A DNA stretch of 64,000 nt, from positions 15,828,001 through 15,892,000 of the forward strand of contig JAZBRS010000050.1 in NCBI GenBank assembly GCA_037176725.1, in the 5' to 3' direction. The position numbers and the translations under genes are program-made. The notes beneath the pieces were generated by a model. It made no database searches. It was not told the DNA's origin and saw only the letters and a list, made by a program, of their open reading frames with translations. Origin of the DNA: Posidonia oceanica. Its lineage: Eukaryota > Streptophyta > Magnoliopsida > Alismatales > Posidoniaceae. Below, one piece after another: positions 31,746 to 41,657 of this stretch (position 1 is the first letter of the stretch; each line of letters begins with the position of its first letter).

Positions 31746-34700
31746 CTCCTTTTTCTTTCTTTCTTTTTTTTCCCACGCCTTCAGCCCAGGCCCGTTTCCT
31801 CTCCTTCTTTCTTCCTTCCTTTCTTTCCCAGGCCTGCACCAAATCTTTTCCTTCTCCTCTCCTTCCCTCTCTGTTTCAAATCCAATGCATGCCACCACCT
31901 GCAGACCCAAGCCCCTCACGAGCCATTCCTGCAGCACACACTCCTCCTCTGCCCCCACGCCACCGTGTGGCGACCTCAGCCTCACAAGCACCACCTTTCG
32001 CCGGCCTCCCCACTCACTGCCACAGCTGCCAGCACCTTGCCATCTCCTGCCCAAACCCATTCCCAGCTCCTGCACGCCCATGCCCAATTGACTGCACCCA
32101 ATTGATCAAAACCAATCCCATCTTCTTCCTCCCTACTTCACCACACCTGTGCGAACCAGAGAGAGCAAGAGAGCAATCGGAGAGCACCTATTAGCAAACC
32201 AGCACCTTCTGCCCTTCCTTCCCCCGCACACACCCACTCCCAGCTCTTCAAACCTTCCCAATCCACTCACTAGACCATCAGCTTCTTAGCCCGACCCTCA
32301 GCTCACCACCACACGTCCCACAGATCAACTCCTCCACCACAAACACCTGTGCACTATTTCTGTCCGGAAACGACCAAAACCTCCAACTCAGCACAGCCAC
32401 TCCAGAATCCACAACCGACTCCTCCATTGCCTTCACCACACTTCCACCAACCCGAGAAGCCACTCAGAGAGGTCCAGAGCTCCATCGGCCGGAATTAAGC
32501 CAGAAAATTTACTAGAGCCATCCAAAATTGCAAACTCCTTGCCTGAGCTTGCAACCTCGTGCCTGAGCATTCCAGAAGCCTCGCCACAACACCTGGAGCT
32601 TGTCCCGATTGCCGCGCCACTCCCACAGCCACCGCAGCACCCCAGTAGACCGCCTGCAACCGCCGAAGGCAGATCGATGTTGCCAGAGGACTCCAGCACG
32701 CTTCGAGGGTAAGTGACCCCATTTCCTTGCTTAGCGTATGTCGTTTAAGCTTCCTAGGTGGTTAGTTCCTAGGATAGAAGCCTAGCCTAGGTTTCGAGCT
32801 CCGCTGCGGGGTCGTCTTCCCCGACGAGCCCCTGCAGCTCCGCTGATGTCGCCCTGCCGCTCCGGTCCTCCGCAGCCGCTCCGAAGCCTCCCCCGAGCAT
32901 CGCCAAGACTCCAACAAGCCTTCCCAGCCCTTTGCGAGCATCGCCATGGCTCCTCCTGCCCGCTCGACCTCTGTAACTCGCTGGAGCCACCGCTGGATCG
33001 ACCGGCCACTCCTCTGCACCAAACGGCTCGAGAGCTTCCTCCGAGCTCCGCCTGACGTCTGGGAGCACAGGCTGCCCCTCTCTGGACCTTGCCGATCGCT
33101 CCAGACCTCCTCCCGTCCTCCTCCTTCTCTGCAACAACTGTCCAGGTCGTCCGGGAGCTTCCACCATCACAGCACCTCCGCGACAGCATCGCTACGTCCG
33201 CGTGAGCTCTGAGATGCTTCCCAAACTCCGCCGCAGTAGCTCCGCAGCTTCCAGCAGCCAGTACGCCTTAGTCTTCCACTGCAGAACTACCTCCACGCCG
33301 TCAGGACGCTCCGAACACCGCCGATCGCCGCCAAAGCCACCGCTGTGCTCCCCCAGACCTGCCCCAGCCTCCTGGACCCTCAGCCGGTCCTGCCCCGCGT
33401 CGCGCAGCCGTTCTTCTCCGGCTGCGGTGCTACATTGTCGAGAGACACTGTAGCACTCTAGCTGGATATAATTTTTATTTTCAGTTGGTTTGATGCATTG
33501 AAATTATTTGCTTTAGTTTATTTTAATTACATCTGGGTCCAGTTGTGGTTTGAGTTTGAATTAAATTCTGATTTAAATCTTATTGCATTGAAGTCTGGTC
33601 CATCATTTATCTTTATTTGCATGCAGGTCCCCCATGCATCCATTTAATGCATTTAAATATTAGTTTTAAAGCATGCATTGCATTTTAGCCCTTGGGAATG
33701 TTTTATTTGCATTCAGGTCCCGTGTCAGTTGAGTTTTTCATTTAATGAGCATTAAAACTATATTACATTGCATCTTTTATTCTGCATTTTGTTTTATTGC
33801 ATGTAAGTCCACTGTATGCTTAGCATTTTCATTTAATTTGCATAAAAACCATATTGCATTGCATCTTTTATTTTGCATTTTGTTTTATTTGCAAGTTAGT
33901 CTATCAGCAGTATCATTCATGCATTTAAATGTGAATTTTACCATACTGCATTACATAAAAAACCCCCAAAAATGTTCTGTTTGCATCTGGGTCCTCTGTT
34001 GGTTTGAATATCATTTAATTTTGATTTAAAACCATATTACATTGCATTAAAATACAATACAACATGCTTGCATATTTGCATTTCAGTCCATCTACATGGT
34101 TTGCAAATCATTTAAATGCATTTTAAAACCATATTGCATTGAAATAAAATGCCACATGTTTCCAGATTTACTTTTCAGTCCTTGCATCAATTGAAATGTC
34201 ATTTAATCATGCATTTAAACTATATTGCATTGCTAAAAAACCCAAAAAGATAGTTTAATTGCATATCAGTCCTCCATCAGTTCATGCAAATCATTTAAAT
34301 GCTATGTTTACCTTATTGCATTACATCAAAAAATCTGAAAAATACTTTAATTGCATCTAAGTCCATCAGATTGCATATCATGCATTTAATTCCTATTTTA
34401 AACCTTATTGCATTGCATAAAAACCCATAAAGATTCTGAAATAGCACATTAGTCCTTTTTGCATGCATGCATCATTTAAATGGCATCTTTTTTAACCATA
34501 TTGCATTGCATTAAAGCCCACTGATTTTCTGAAATTGCATGTCAGTCTTTGTTTTCAACTTTTGCATGTTTGCATGCTTTCTTTGTATTGTATTTAGGTC
34601 CTGCATGTTTTTAAAATTGCATTTACGTCCTTTCTTGCATTTTTACATGCATATTTTGCTGTTAGCATTGCATTCAGCCTATGCATCATTGCATTAGCAT

Positions 34701-35230
34701 TCTTGCATGCATTCACCTTGCTTTGCACACACCTAGGAGTGTTTTACACATAGGACCCTCTAGTTTTCCATAATTGCACATAGGTCCCTGTACTTACACC
34801 CCTGCATGCATAGCATCCCCATATCATTGCACATGTCCCCATGCATTCATTTGGGCATTGTTAGCCTTCTAACAAGTAAGCCACCCATGCATTACACGCA
34901 TTTAGGGGCTAATTGCACTTAGACCCCTGCCTATCCCATCTGAAGCACTGCATAGCATCCATTGCATTCCCATTTGCATCGCATGCATCGTTTTGCGCAC
35001 CTGCATCTGTTTTCCTTGGCATCTGCATCGTTTTACGTGCATGCATCTGTTTCCTTTGCATTCGTCTCGTTTTACGTGCCGCTTTGTTTTATTTGCATAT
35101 CACTTGCATTTTGCATCGTTTTGCATGCCCGCCTTGTATTCTTTCACATTTCACCTCGTTTTGCGTGCCGTTTCGTTTTATTTGCATATCGCTTGTATTT
35201 TTGCATCGTTTTGCGCACCAGCCTTGTTTT

Positions 35231-35560
35231 CTTTTGCTTTTTGCATCGTTTTGCGTGTCCGCTTTGCTTTTCTTTGCTTATCGTCTGCATCTGCATCGTT
35301 TTGCATGCCCGCTTTGCTTTTCTTTGCTTATCACCTGCATCTGCATCGTTTTGCGTGCCTGCTTTGCTTTTCCTTGCTTATCGCCTGCATCTGCATCATT
35401 TTGGGTGCCCACTTTTGCTTTCCTTGCTTATCGTCTGCATCTGCATCGTTTTACGTACCCGCTTTGCTTTTCTTTGCTTATCGCCTGCATCTGCATTGTT
35501 TTGCGTGCCCGCTTTGCTTTTCTTTACTTACCTCCTGCATTTTGCACCGTTTTGCGTGCT
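35231..35560 (+). repeat. 50-bp tandem repeat in GL-3
   Basis: Units of 50 bp with ctgcatcgttttgcgtgccc then gctttgcttttctttgctta repeat at 35281, 35331, 35381, 35431 and 35481, with decayed units on each side. Because 50 is not a multiple of three, the same stop-free unit is read in all three frames. Confidence 0.8.
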
Positions 35561-35910
35561 GCCTGCATTTTCTCCTGCATTGCACCATGTTTTGCACCCG
35601 CTTTCGTTTTCCCCTTGCATGTTGCTTGCATTGCATTGTTTATCACAGTTTTGTTTTATCGCCTGCATATGCATTAGGGCAATGATGCTTACTGCCTAGG
35701 AGTTCTCACGAACCAGGGTTCGCCCGATTTGGAACACTAGCAGCGTTGCTGAGCACATAACTTGCACGTTTAATTCTCTGCATGTATTTTAGCACTTAAA
35801 GCACGCATTAGAGCATGTATTCAGACATTCATTGCATTTAGGCATTAGGCAAGCATTTCCCTGCATTTGCGAGCGAGATAGCCTAAGAAAGACCGATTCT
35901 CGGACGTATC

Positions 35911-36149
35911 GGGGATGCCTAACACCTTCCCCGTACGTAACAGGAGTCCTTGCCCTTTCTCTTGGCCCGCAATGACCATTCCTTCATCCTAGGCACGAGT
36001 CAGCATAGCATAGCATAGCATAGCATAGCATCATATTGTGTTGCATCACATCTCTTTGCATTCCTTTTGCTTCCGGTTTTGCATGTCTTTTCATGCATTA
36101 CCCTCGATTTTCCTTATCTCCCAACTTAATAGACCTGGTGGCGACTCTG
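35911..36149 (+). promoter_or_regulatory. Conserved LTR blocks in GL-3
   Basis: Contains ggggatgcctaacaccttcc with cgtaacaggagtccttgccc (35911-35960), and cttaatagacctggtggcga at 36124. See the GL-2 and SL-1 entries. Confidence 0.6.
36001..36035 (+). repeat. Short (CATAG)n microsatellite
   Basis: About six cagcatag/catag units near the 3' end of GL-3. Confidence 0.7.
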
Positions 36150-36714
36150 ATTTGTCTTATCATTTCTTTTCCTCTTTTTGCTAGCGTTTCCGAGTCAAGT
36201 TTCCTTCCTCGGATTCCGCCGCATATAGTGACCTTAATGTCAATCGGTGCACGCGAGCTTTGGCATCGTGCATGGATTTGATATTTCAGGATTACTACAT
36301 AATCCGATCCAAATATATATAACACAAGGTCAACGCGGTCCATAGAAAGGGTAAAGACTCCTGTTACGCATGGGGAAGGTGTTAGGCACTCCCGACATGC
36401 CCGAGGAAATCGGTCTTTCTTGGCTAATCCGCTCTTGTGTGGCAAATGTTGGCAAATAAATGTCGATTTATATTCATCCTAAGGCGGTATGCAGGATGCA
36501 ATTATAAACTATGTAAAGCTTAGCAAAACATTGTTAAATGCGACTAGTTAAAGTTTAAAATGCCATAAGAATGTGAAAACAAGCCAGAGAAGCAAAACCT
36601 AGAAACCACTGTTATACTACTTCCTAGATGCTAGAACATGATCTGGGAGCGATCAAATGCTAAAAACAAGGTCTAAATCGAAGGCGGCTTAAGAAAATAG
36701 ATTGTAGCAAACTT

Positions 36715-38335
36715 AAAGCGTTGGACGTTGGAGTAACCAGTGTCCTATGTAAGACGCTGGAACAGCCAGCGTCCAACATAGAAGACAAATAAAACCTACA
36801 AAAAAACATGCATATTTGATAAAGCAAGATTTTGATGCCAAATAAAAGTCATGGACAAAATGGATCAAGCTAGATAAACAGAGCATAATAATCAAAGCAC
36901 TGGATCAAAAATCAGATTAGAAATCTAGAAGTTACTGACCTAGGACGTTAGACGCTGTAAATCCTGCGTCTAATGTAAGATGCAGGAAGTATCAGTGTCC
37001 AACGCAGGAGGGACAGATCCCAAAAAACCTAGCATGCAATCAGATAAAAACATTACATTACTCTGAAAATAACTAAATAGGGCATAGATCTAAACATGCA
37101 CACATGAATCAGATAAACATTGCAAGTAAAAAGCGATTTTAGGATGTAAGAATGCAGAATAGCTTACTGAGGTGTAAGATGCTAATGGTACCTGCGTCCT
37201 ACATAAGACGCTTGGGACCGCACGTCCTACACCCAGGCAGGACATTTGAAAAACATGGAGAAGGAAAACCGAGCCAAAATCGATGCATGATTCCTAACAT
37301 GACATCCAGATGCATAAAGGAAAGCATACAAGATATTAAATCATGTAGGACATCAACCAAACCACAGTAGCAAGGAAAATAGCTAACTAGAGATAACAGA
37401 GGTGTTGGACACTGCCACAGGGCGCGTCCAACATTAGACGCACCAGGTTATGCGTCTAACAAGTCGAGAAACTTCCTAGCAAGAATTGATGCTCAAATCG
37501 ATCCCAAACAGAAAACTAAATAGCAAATAAACACATGCATGCAATAATGAATATGAACATGTATTTAAAAGCAAAAATGGACGCGCAGATTGCTCCACCC
37601 ACCTCCTCCCTCTTGCTGCTGGCATTCATGACTTTCTGGCCACCTAGGTGGCCGGAGAGCCATGAAGCTTGGTTGTGAGGCTCTGGTACGATGAGGAAGG
37701 GGATGAGGGACGCGTGAGAGAGAAAAAATCTACCTGTACGTGGCCAGCTAGAGCTGACAGACGGCGACTCGGATGGACGGCCTGGAAGTGGGGGAAATGC
37801 TTGGGAAGGTTCCTCTCACATGAGGGGAGCTCTCTAGATTGCTTTGGGAGGTTGGGAGGCTCTGGTGCTCTCTCAATTCTCTCTAGAATGTGTAGGCGGC
37901 GGTAAAGGAGATGGGTTGGATTGGTTTTTTGATCGGTCAAGGCTATACAGAGGGTCTTGGTGGCAGGGCAAGGTGGAGAGGAGATCGTGGGATCGTGGAG
38001 GCATGAGTGCGACGTCGTGGGAGGTGTCAGGGGCAGTGAAAGTCAAGAATGGTGTCAGGCCAGCATGGGCAGTCGTTTGCATGGGAGAAGAAATGTAGGG
38101 GTGGCTGAGGCTTGGCTGGGCAGTTCTGGGGCGAGGCACCGGTTCATGGGCTAAGCTAGGTGGTGGGGCAGTCTGTGGGAAGTGGTGGCGTTGGCGGAGG
38201 ACGGCCTTCAGCGCGGCGGAGGGCGGTCAAAGGGGCTGCTACGGCCGACGCATTGGACGCTAACCAGAGCAACGTCCAACGTTGGACGCTATAGGACGCG
38301 TCCAACGTTGGACGCTGGCACAGCCAGCGTCTAAC
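36715..38335. repeat. Palindromic GTTGGACGCTGG motifs in SL-2
   Basis: Clusters at 36715-36785, 36945-37010, 37165-37225, 37400-37460 and 38255-38335. The last includes aacgttggacgctataggac and gttggacgctggcacagcca. They are the same type of unit as in the D-family LTRs but sit in a different LTR family. Confidence 0.7.
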
Positions 38336-39959
38336 ATCCCAGAGAGGTTTTAGGAGTATTTTGGGATTTTTGGCTTAGGTTAAGACTCAGGTTAAGGCTT
38401 AGGTATGGTTTAGGTGAGGTTTAGGTGGGTTTTAGGTCAAGGATTGGGTCATGGATTAGGGTTTGGAAGTGAGGGTCCACCGTGCCGCATTCCGAGCAAA
38501 CTTCCAAAAAGGTCCATCAATGAACAGTCGTCAAAACGGGGTGTCTACAGCTATACATTTTTGTAAATGCCTAGTTATGTGACCTACACCCCCACCCCTA
38601 GGACAAGTGTATCCCGAACCACAATAATTACAATAGCATCTACTTTCATCTGTAAGGTCTATGGTAGCATGTTCCCAAACTCATGAACTTTGTTTCTTAG
38701 GTTTTTTTTGTGTCAGTGGATTGTGTAGGAGTGTCTTGATGTTGAGGTTGGTTTGACTCCTGGGTTGGGATATAATCATGGCTTCCTATGTTTTCCATTA
38801 TAAATATCTAAAGTATGAAAAAACAGATGAAAATTATGACTAGAGAATTTAACAATAGAGAAAAACAGATGTAATGTATGAAATCCTTAACTCAAAAGTC
38901 CCAAAATCCAAAAATGGAGGGAGTAGAAGTAGAGAAATTGAAGGGATTAGAAGTAGAGAATTTTTATAACTCAGCAGAGTAGAGCAGATCAGCAGAGTAG
39001 AACTGTAGTAGCAGAGAACAATAGAGCAGATCAATAGAGTAGCAGACGGAAGACCGGAGTGTGGGAGAATTGGCTACTTAGGAGAATTATGAGAGTGGGA
39101 GAATTATGAGAGTTGAAGAATTATGAGTGTTGTAATAAGAAAGAAGAGTGAGTTGTGTGAAAATATAAGGAGGTATGGTAGGGTATTTATAGAAAAATGA
39201 TGAAGAGAAAGAAAGAATAGAAGAGAGAGAAAAAAAAGCCGTTGCCAATGGCCACATATTTGTAGCCCTTGCCCACTTGGGCAACGACTACTATTACTTT
39301 ATTTTTATTTATTTTTTTGACCCAGCCCAGCTATTTTTCAGCGGGCCCACTGGCCCCACTAAGCGGGCCCACGGGGGCCCAAGACATGGGCCCGGCCCAC
39401 GGATTACGCGGGCCGGGCTGGATTATGGATCGGGCCGGACGGCCCAGGGCCCGCCTAGCCCATTTTACATTTCTACCTATCGGTTCTCACTATATTGAAT
39501 CGAACCGAACCATATATGTACTTGGAATCAAACCGTCCAAAAGTAGATCGATTCGGTTCGATTCTCGATTTTCAATCTAAATATCTATCAAAACATGATT
39601 TAACATTATTATAACATCTACGTTACTTATACAATATATTTTATTGGCCTACAAAAGAAAAAAAAATGCACAACCAAACATACATTTCACTAAGCTGATT
39701 TGTAGTGATCAAGTGTTCAGTATTTTCAATCATGGATAATTGTATAAGCTTTTTCCATGAGTGGTGAATTTTACTCAAACAGTTTTCAGCATTTTTATTG
39801 CACAAGATTGATTTCTACCTACAAGAAAGATTTAGTATTTCATACCAATCATTTTTCTGCAGCTCGCTGGAGGAGACGGAGGAGTGGAGCACTGGCGTAC
39901 GACGGCATGCTGGTCGCTGGAGGAGTGAAATCAAGTTAGGGGCAAAACAAACCACTATC

Positions 39960-40455
39960 GGAGTGCAGCGGATCGACCGATGGCATGTTGGAGGAGCTAG
40001 AGGAGTGGAGCACTAGCGCACGACGGAGGAGTGCAGCTCAGTTGCTAGCGCCCAAAGTGCAGTAGATCGGCCGATGGAGGAGTGGAACACTGGAGCAAAC
40101 GGCACGCTGGCACAACAGAGCACTTTTTGCTAGAGGAGTGTCGGAGCCCAGAGTGCAGCAGATTGACCGACGGAGGAGTGGAGCACTGGGGCAAATGACA
40201 CGTTGGCACGACGGAGCACTGGAGCACTTTCCGCTGGAGGAGTGTCGAAGCCCGGAGTGCAGCAAATTGGCCGACGGAGGAGTGGAGCACTGGAGCAGAC
40301 GGCACGCTGGCGCAACAGCACAACGGGAGAACTTTCCGCTGGAGGAGTGCCGGAGCCCGGAGTGCAGTAGATCGGTCGACGGAGGAGTGGAGCATTGGAG
40401 TAGACGGCATGGGCATGTTGGTTGCTGGAGCAGTGGAGCCCGGAGGAGTGCAAAT
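39960..40455. repeat. Minisatellite, period about 97-106 bp
   Basis: About four units of a GC-rich sequence containing cggaggagtggagcactgg, ctggaggagtg and ggagcccggagtgcag, with the first motif at about 40073, 40170, 40274 and 40380. It lies within the outer TIR-bounded region, about 1 kb upstream of the host gene start codon. Confidence 0.7.
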
Positions 40456-40790
40456 GTGAAATCAAGTTAGGGATAGGGTTTTGAGAATTGAAATAAAAAA
40501 GTTTTTATATTACTTTGAAAAAAAATGAACGGTGGAGATTTAAATTCATTTAATCCAATAGTAGATGAAGGGTGGATATGTAAAAAAATATATATATAAT
40601 ATTAATATATAGATCAATTTTCGGTTCGATTCAGTTAATTATATCAAAAATCAAGAATTGAACTATTAAGAGCGGTTCTAAAATTTGAGAATCTAACCGA
40701 ACCATTTAACAAATCTAAACCAAATCGAATCATCAAAAATGATTTAGTTCAGTTCGATTAACCAATTTTGATGGAACTGTATGCACCCTA

Positions 40791-41540
40791 CTTTCTACCA
40801 TCATGTCAATGCTTGCTTACTTGATATACGTTCGATCCAACCGGCAACGTCCGACCCGTATATCCGTTAGCCCGAATACCCGCCGTCCGCTCCCTCTTAC
40901 TGCGAGCTGTGGCGGCCACTCCCCAACAAGCTACAAGCAGCAGGCCCCCTTCATCCGCGCTCGATTTCAACAATCCGACGACACCACAGGCCTGATTTCC
41001 GCCATTCCCTTGGTGTTTGCGAGTTTTGGTTCGTTCTACTGTATCTTGTCCCTGTTCTTCCCTGTTTTTGCTGTAGATGTAGCAGCCCTGATTACGTTGC
41101 GACTGCTGTGCTAAAAATGGCGATTACAGTTTTTGCTTGGTCGGTTTGATGTCGAATGTTTATTGTTGCAAAGATTGAATTGGGATGAGAATCTAACAAT
41201 AAGTACAATTCTACAAAAGAAATTGAGTTGCAGATTGAAAAAACGTCCGTTCTGTTAACGAATTGCCTTTTGGTTGTTGGAATTTCTATAAACACTTGAG
41301 ATTCATCACTCGGTTTCACGTAAGAAGATAGGTGAAAATGGTTCAGTTGACTTAAAAGACTTCAAGTTTGATTGCGAACTGCGTAGTAAAGCTTCTCGCC
41401 TGATTTTTATTGCATCTAGGATTTATATTTATGCCTGTCTCTTTTGATTTGTATTATTTTGGTTTCACAAAGGAAATTTTATGCTTTTCTGCACTTTTTG
41501 CTGATATTGTTGGATTTTGTGTGCTGAAAGGAGCAAATTT
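40791..41540 (+). promoter_or_regulatory. Promoter and 5' untranslated region of the host gene
   Basis: Single-copy-looking sequence starts right after the transposon end. A C-rich stretch at 40830-41000 resembles a plant 5' leader, and a possible leader intron ends before the start codon (tgctgaaag at 41521-41530). No clear TATA box was fixed. If transcription starts here, the promoter lies inside or next to the transposon end. Confidence 0.4.
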
Positions 41541-41657
41541 ATGGATAAACTCCGAGAGCTCGGAAGAAGAGCTTTATTTGTAATCCGTGTTCTTTCTGGA
41601 TATGAAGAGAGAAGAATTCGTACTTACAGATTGCAACTCGAAAAACAATTTGAACAG
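41541..41657 (+). CDS. Host gene, coding exon 1 (conserved plant coiled-coil-like protein)
   Basis: Encodes 39 residues, MDKLRELGRRALFVIRVLSG followed by YEERRIRTYRLQLEKQFEQ. It ends in phase 0 at the donor CAG/GTAAGC. I take the ATG at 41541 because the upstream codons lack an ATG in frame. With exons 2 (48248-48358) and 3 (59090-59323) the predicted protein has 153 residues. It is highly charged, with heptad-like Leu/Met spacing and no signal peptide or membrane span. It resembles small uncharacterised plant proteins of about this size; I do not assign a function. Clean frames and splice sites contrast with the decayed transposons around it, so the gene is probably active. Confidence 0.75.

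Larger units (their letters stand above)
30821..36299 (+). mobile_element. Giant solo LTR GL-3 (5479 bp)
   Basis: It begins TGTAGACATCCCATTTTGAC and ends AGGATTACTACA, with an exact taatc duplication (30816-30820 and 36300-36304). It is collinear with GL-2 except that the A-rich block is replaced by a roughly 175-bp tandem repeat (31211-31745). It has the GC-rich block with a GGTAAGTGA donor-like site at 32710, many gcatttaggtcc-type units (33550-34800), a 50-bp tandem array and the conserved blocks. The long frames at 31550-33450 and 34913-35699 are compositional. Confidence 0.85.
30555..38549 (-). mobile_element. Solo LTR SL-2 (about 2.5 kb without its insert)
   Basis: On the minus strand it starts TGTAGACACCCCGTTTTGAC at 38549 and ends GGCGGTCACA at 30555, with an exact gctat duplication (30550-30554 and 38550-38554) inside the hAT transposase. 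It matches SL-1 in both termini and in the conserved blocks (36410-36356 and 30753-30731). GL-3 occupies 30821-36299 within it. Palindromic GTTGGACGCTGG units are frequent at 36715-37450 and 38255-38335. No gag or pol. Confidence 0.8.
28777..38798 (-). pseudogene. hAT-superfamily transposase, split by nested LTRs
   Basis: On the minus strand the start is at 38798 (MENIGSHDYIPTQES). A BED zinc finger follows at 38652-38553 (CNYC ... HITRHLQKC). The frame is then broken by SL-2; with the LTR and one gctat copy set aside, it reads straight on at 30549. Next come the RNase H-like core region (30540-29734, including FHCRCCCHILNLIVQDG and a KWNSTYDML motif) and the C-terminal dimerisation domain (29394-28777), with LLTIPAFTVASESAFSTGKR and VLSDRKCRLS. 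Stops and frameshifts occur in the N-terminal part and around 30480-30100. It belongs to the plant RICESLEEPER-like group and is not functional. Confidence 0.85.
28419..40790. mobile_element. hAT-region composite with outer terminal repeats
   Basis: The left end ttaggggtgcacacggttcg (28419) and the right end ggaactgtatgcaccctac (ending 40790) are imperfect inverted repeats. Flanks ctttccat and ctttctac agree at six of eight bases, as expected for an 8-bp hAT duplication. Both ends carry ggttcg/cgaacc motifs, while the hAT proper has GGGCCC-rich subterminal repeats at 28470-28630 and 39340-39460. So an outer GGTTCG element may host the transposase-bearing hAT rather than all of it being one element. 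Confidence 0.4.

Noticed and set aside
35001..35560. Regularly spaced repeats that might suggest a CRISPR array
   Set aside because: Eukaryotic sequence; the units are contiguous with no unique spacers of constant length.
34913..35699. Three overlapping frames of 230-254 codons, Cys/Phe/Leu-rich, in all three plus frames
   Set aside because: All are produced by a stop-free 50-bp tandem repeat and gcatcgtttt-type units in the giant LTR. No domain and no single preferred frame.
39277..39580. Gly/Pro-rich frames near the hAT end
   Set aside because: GGGCCC subterminal repeats of the transposon, not a coding exon.
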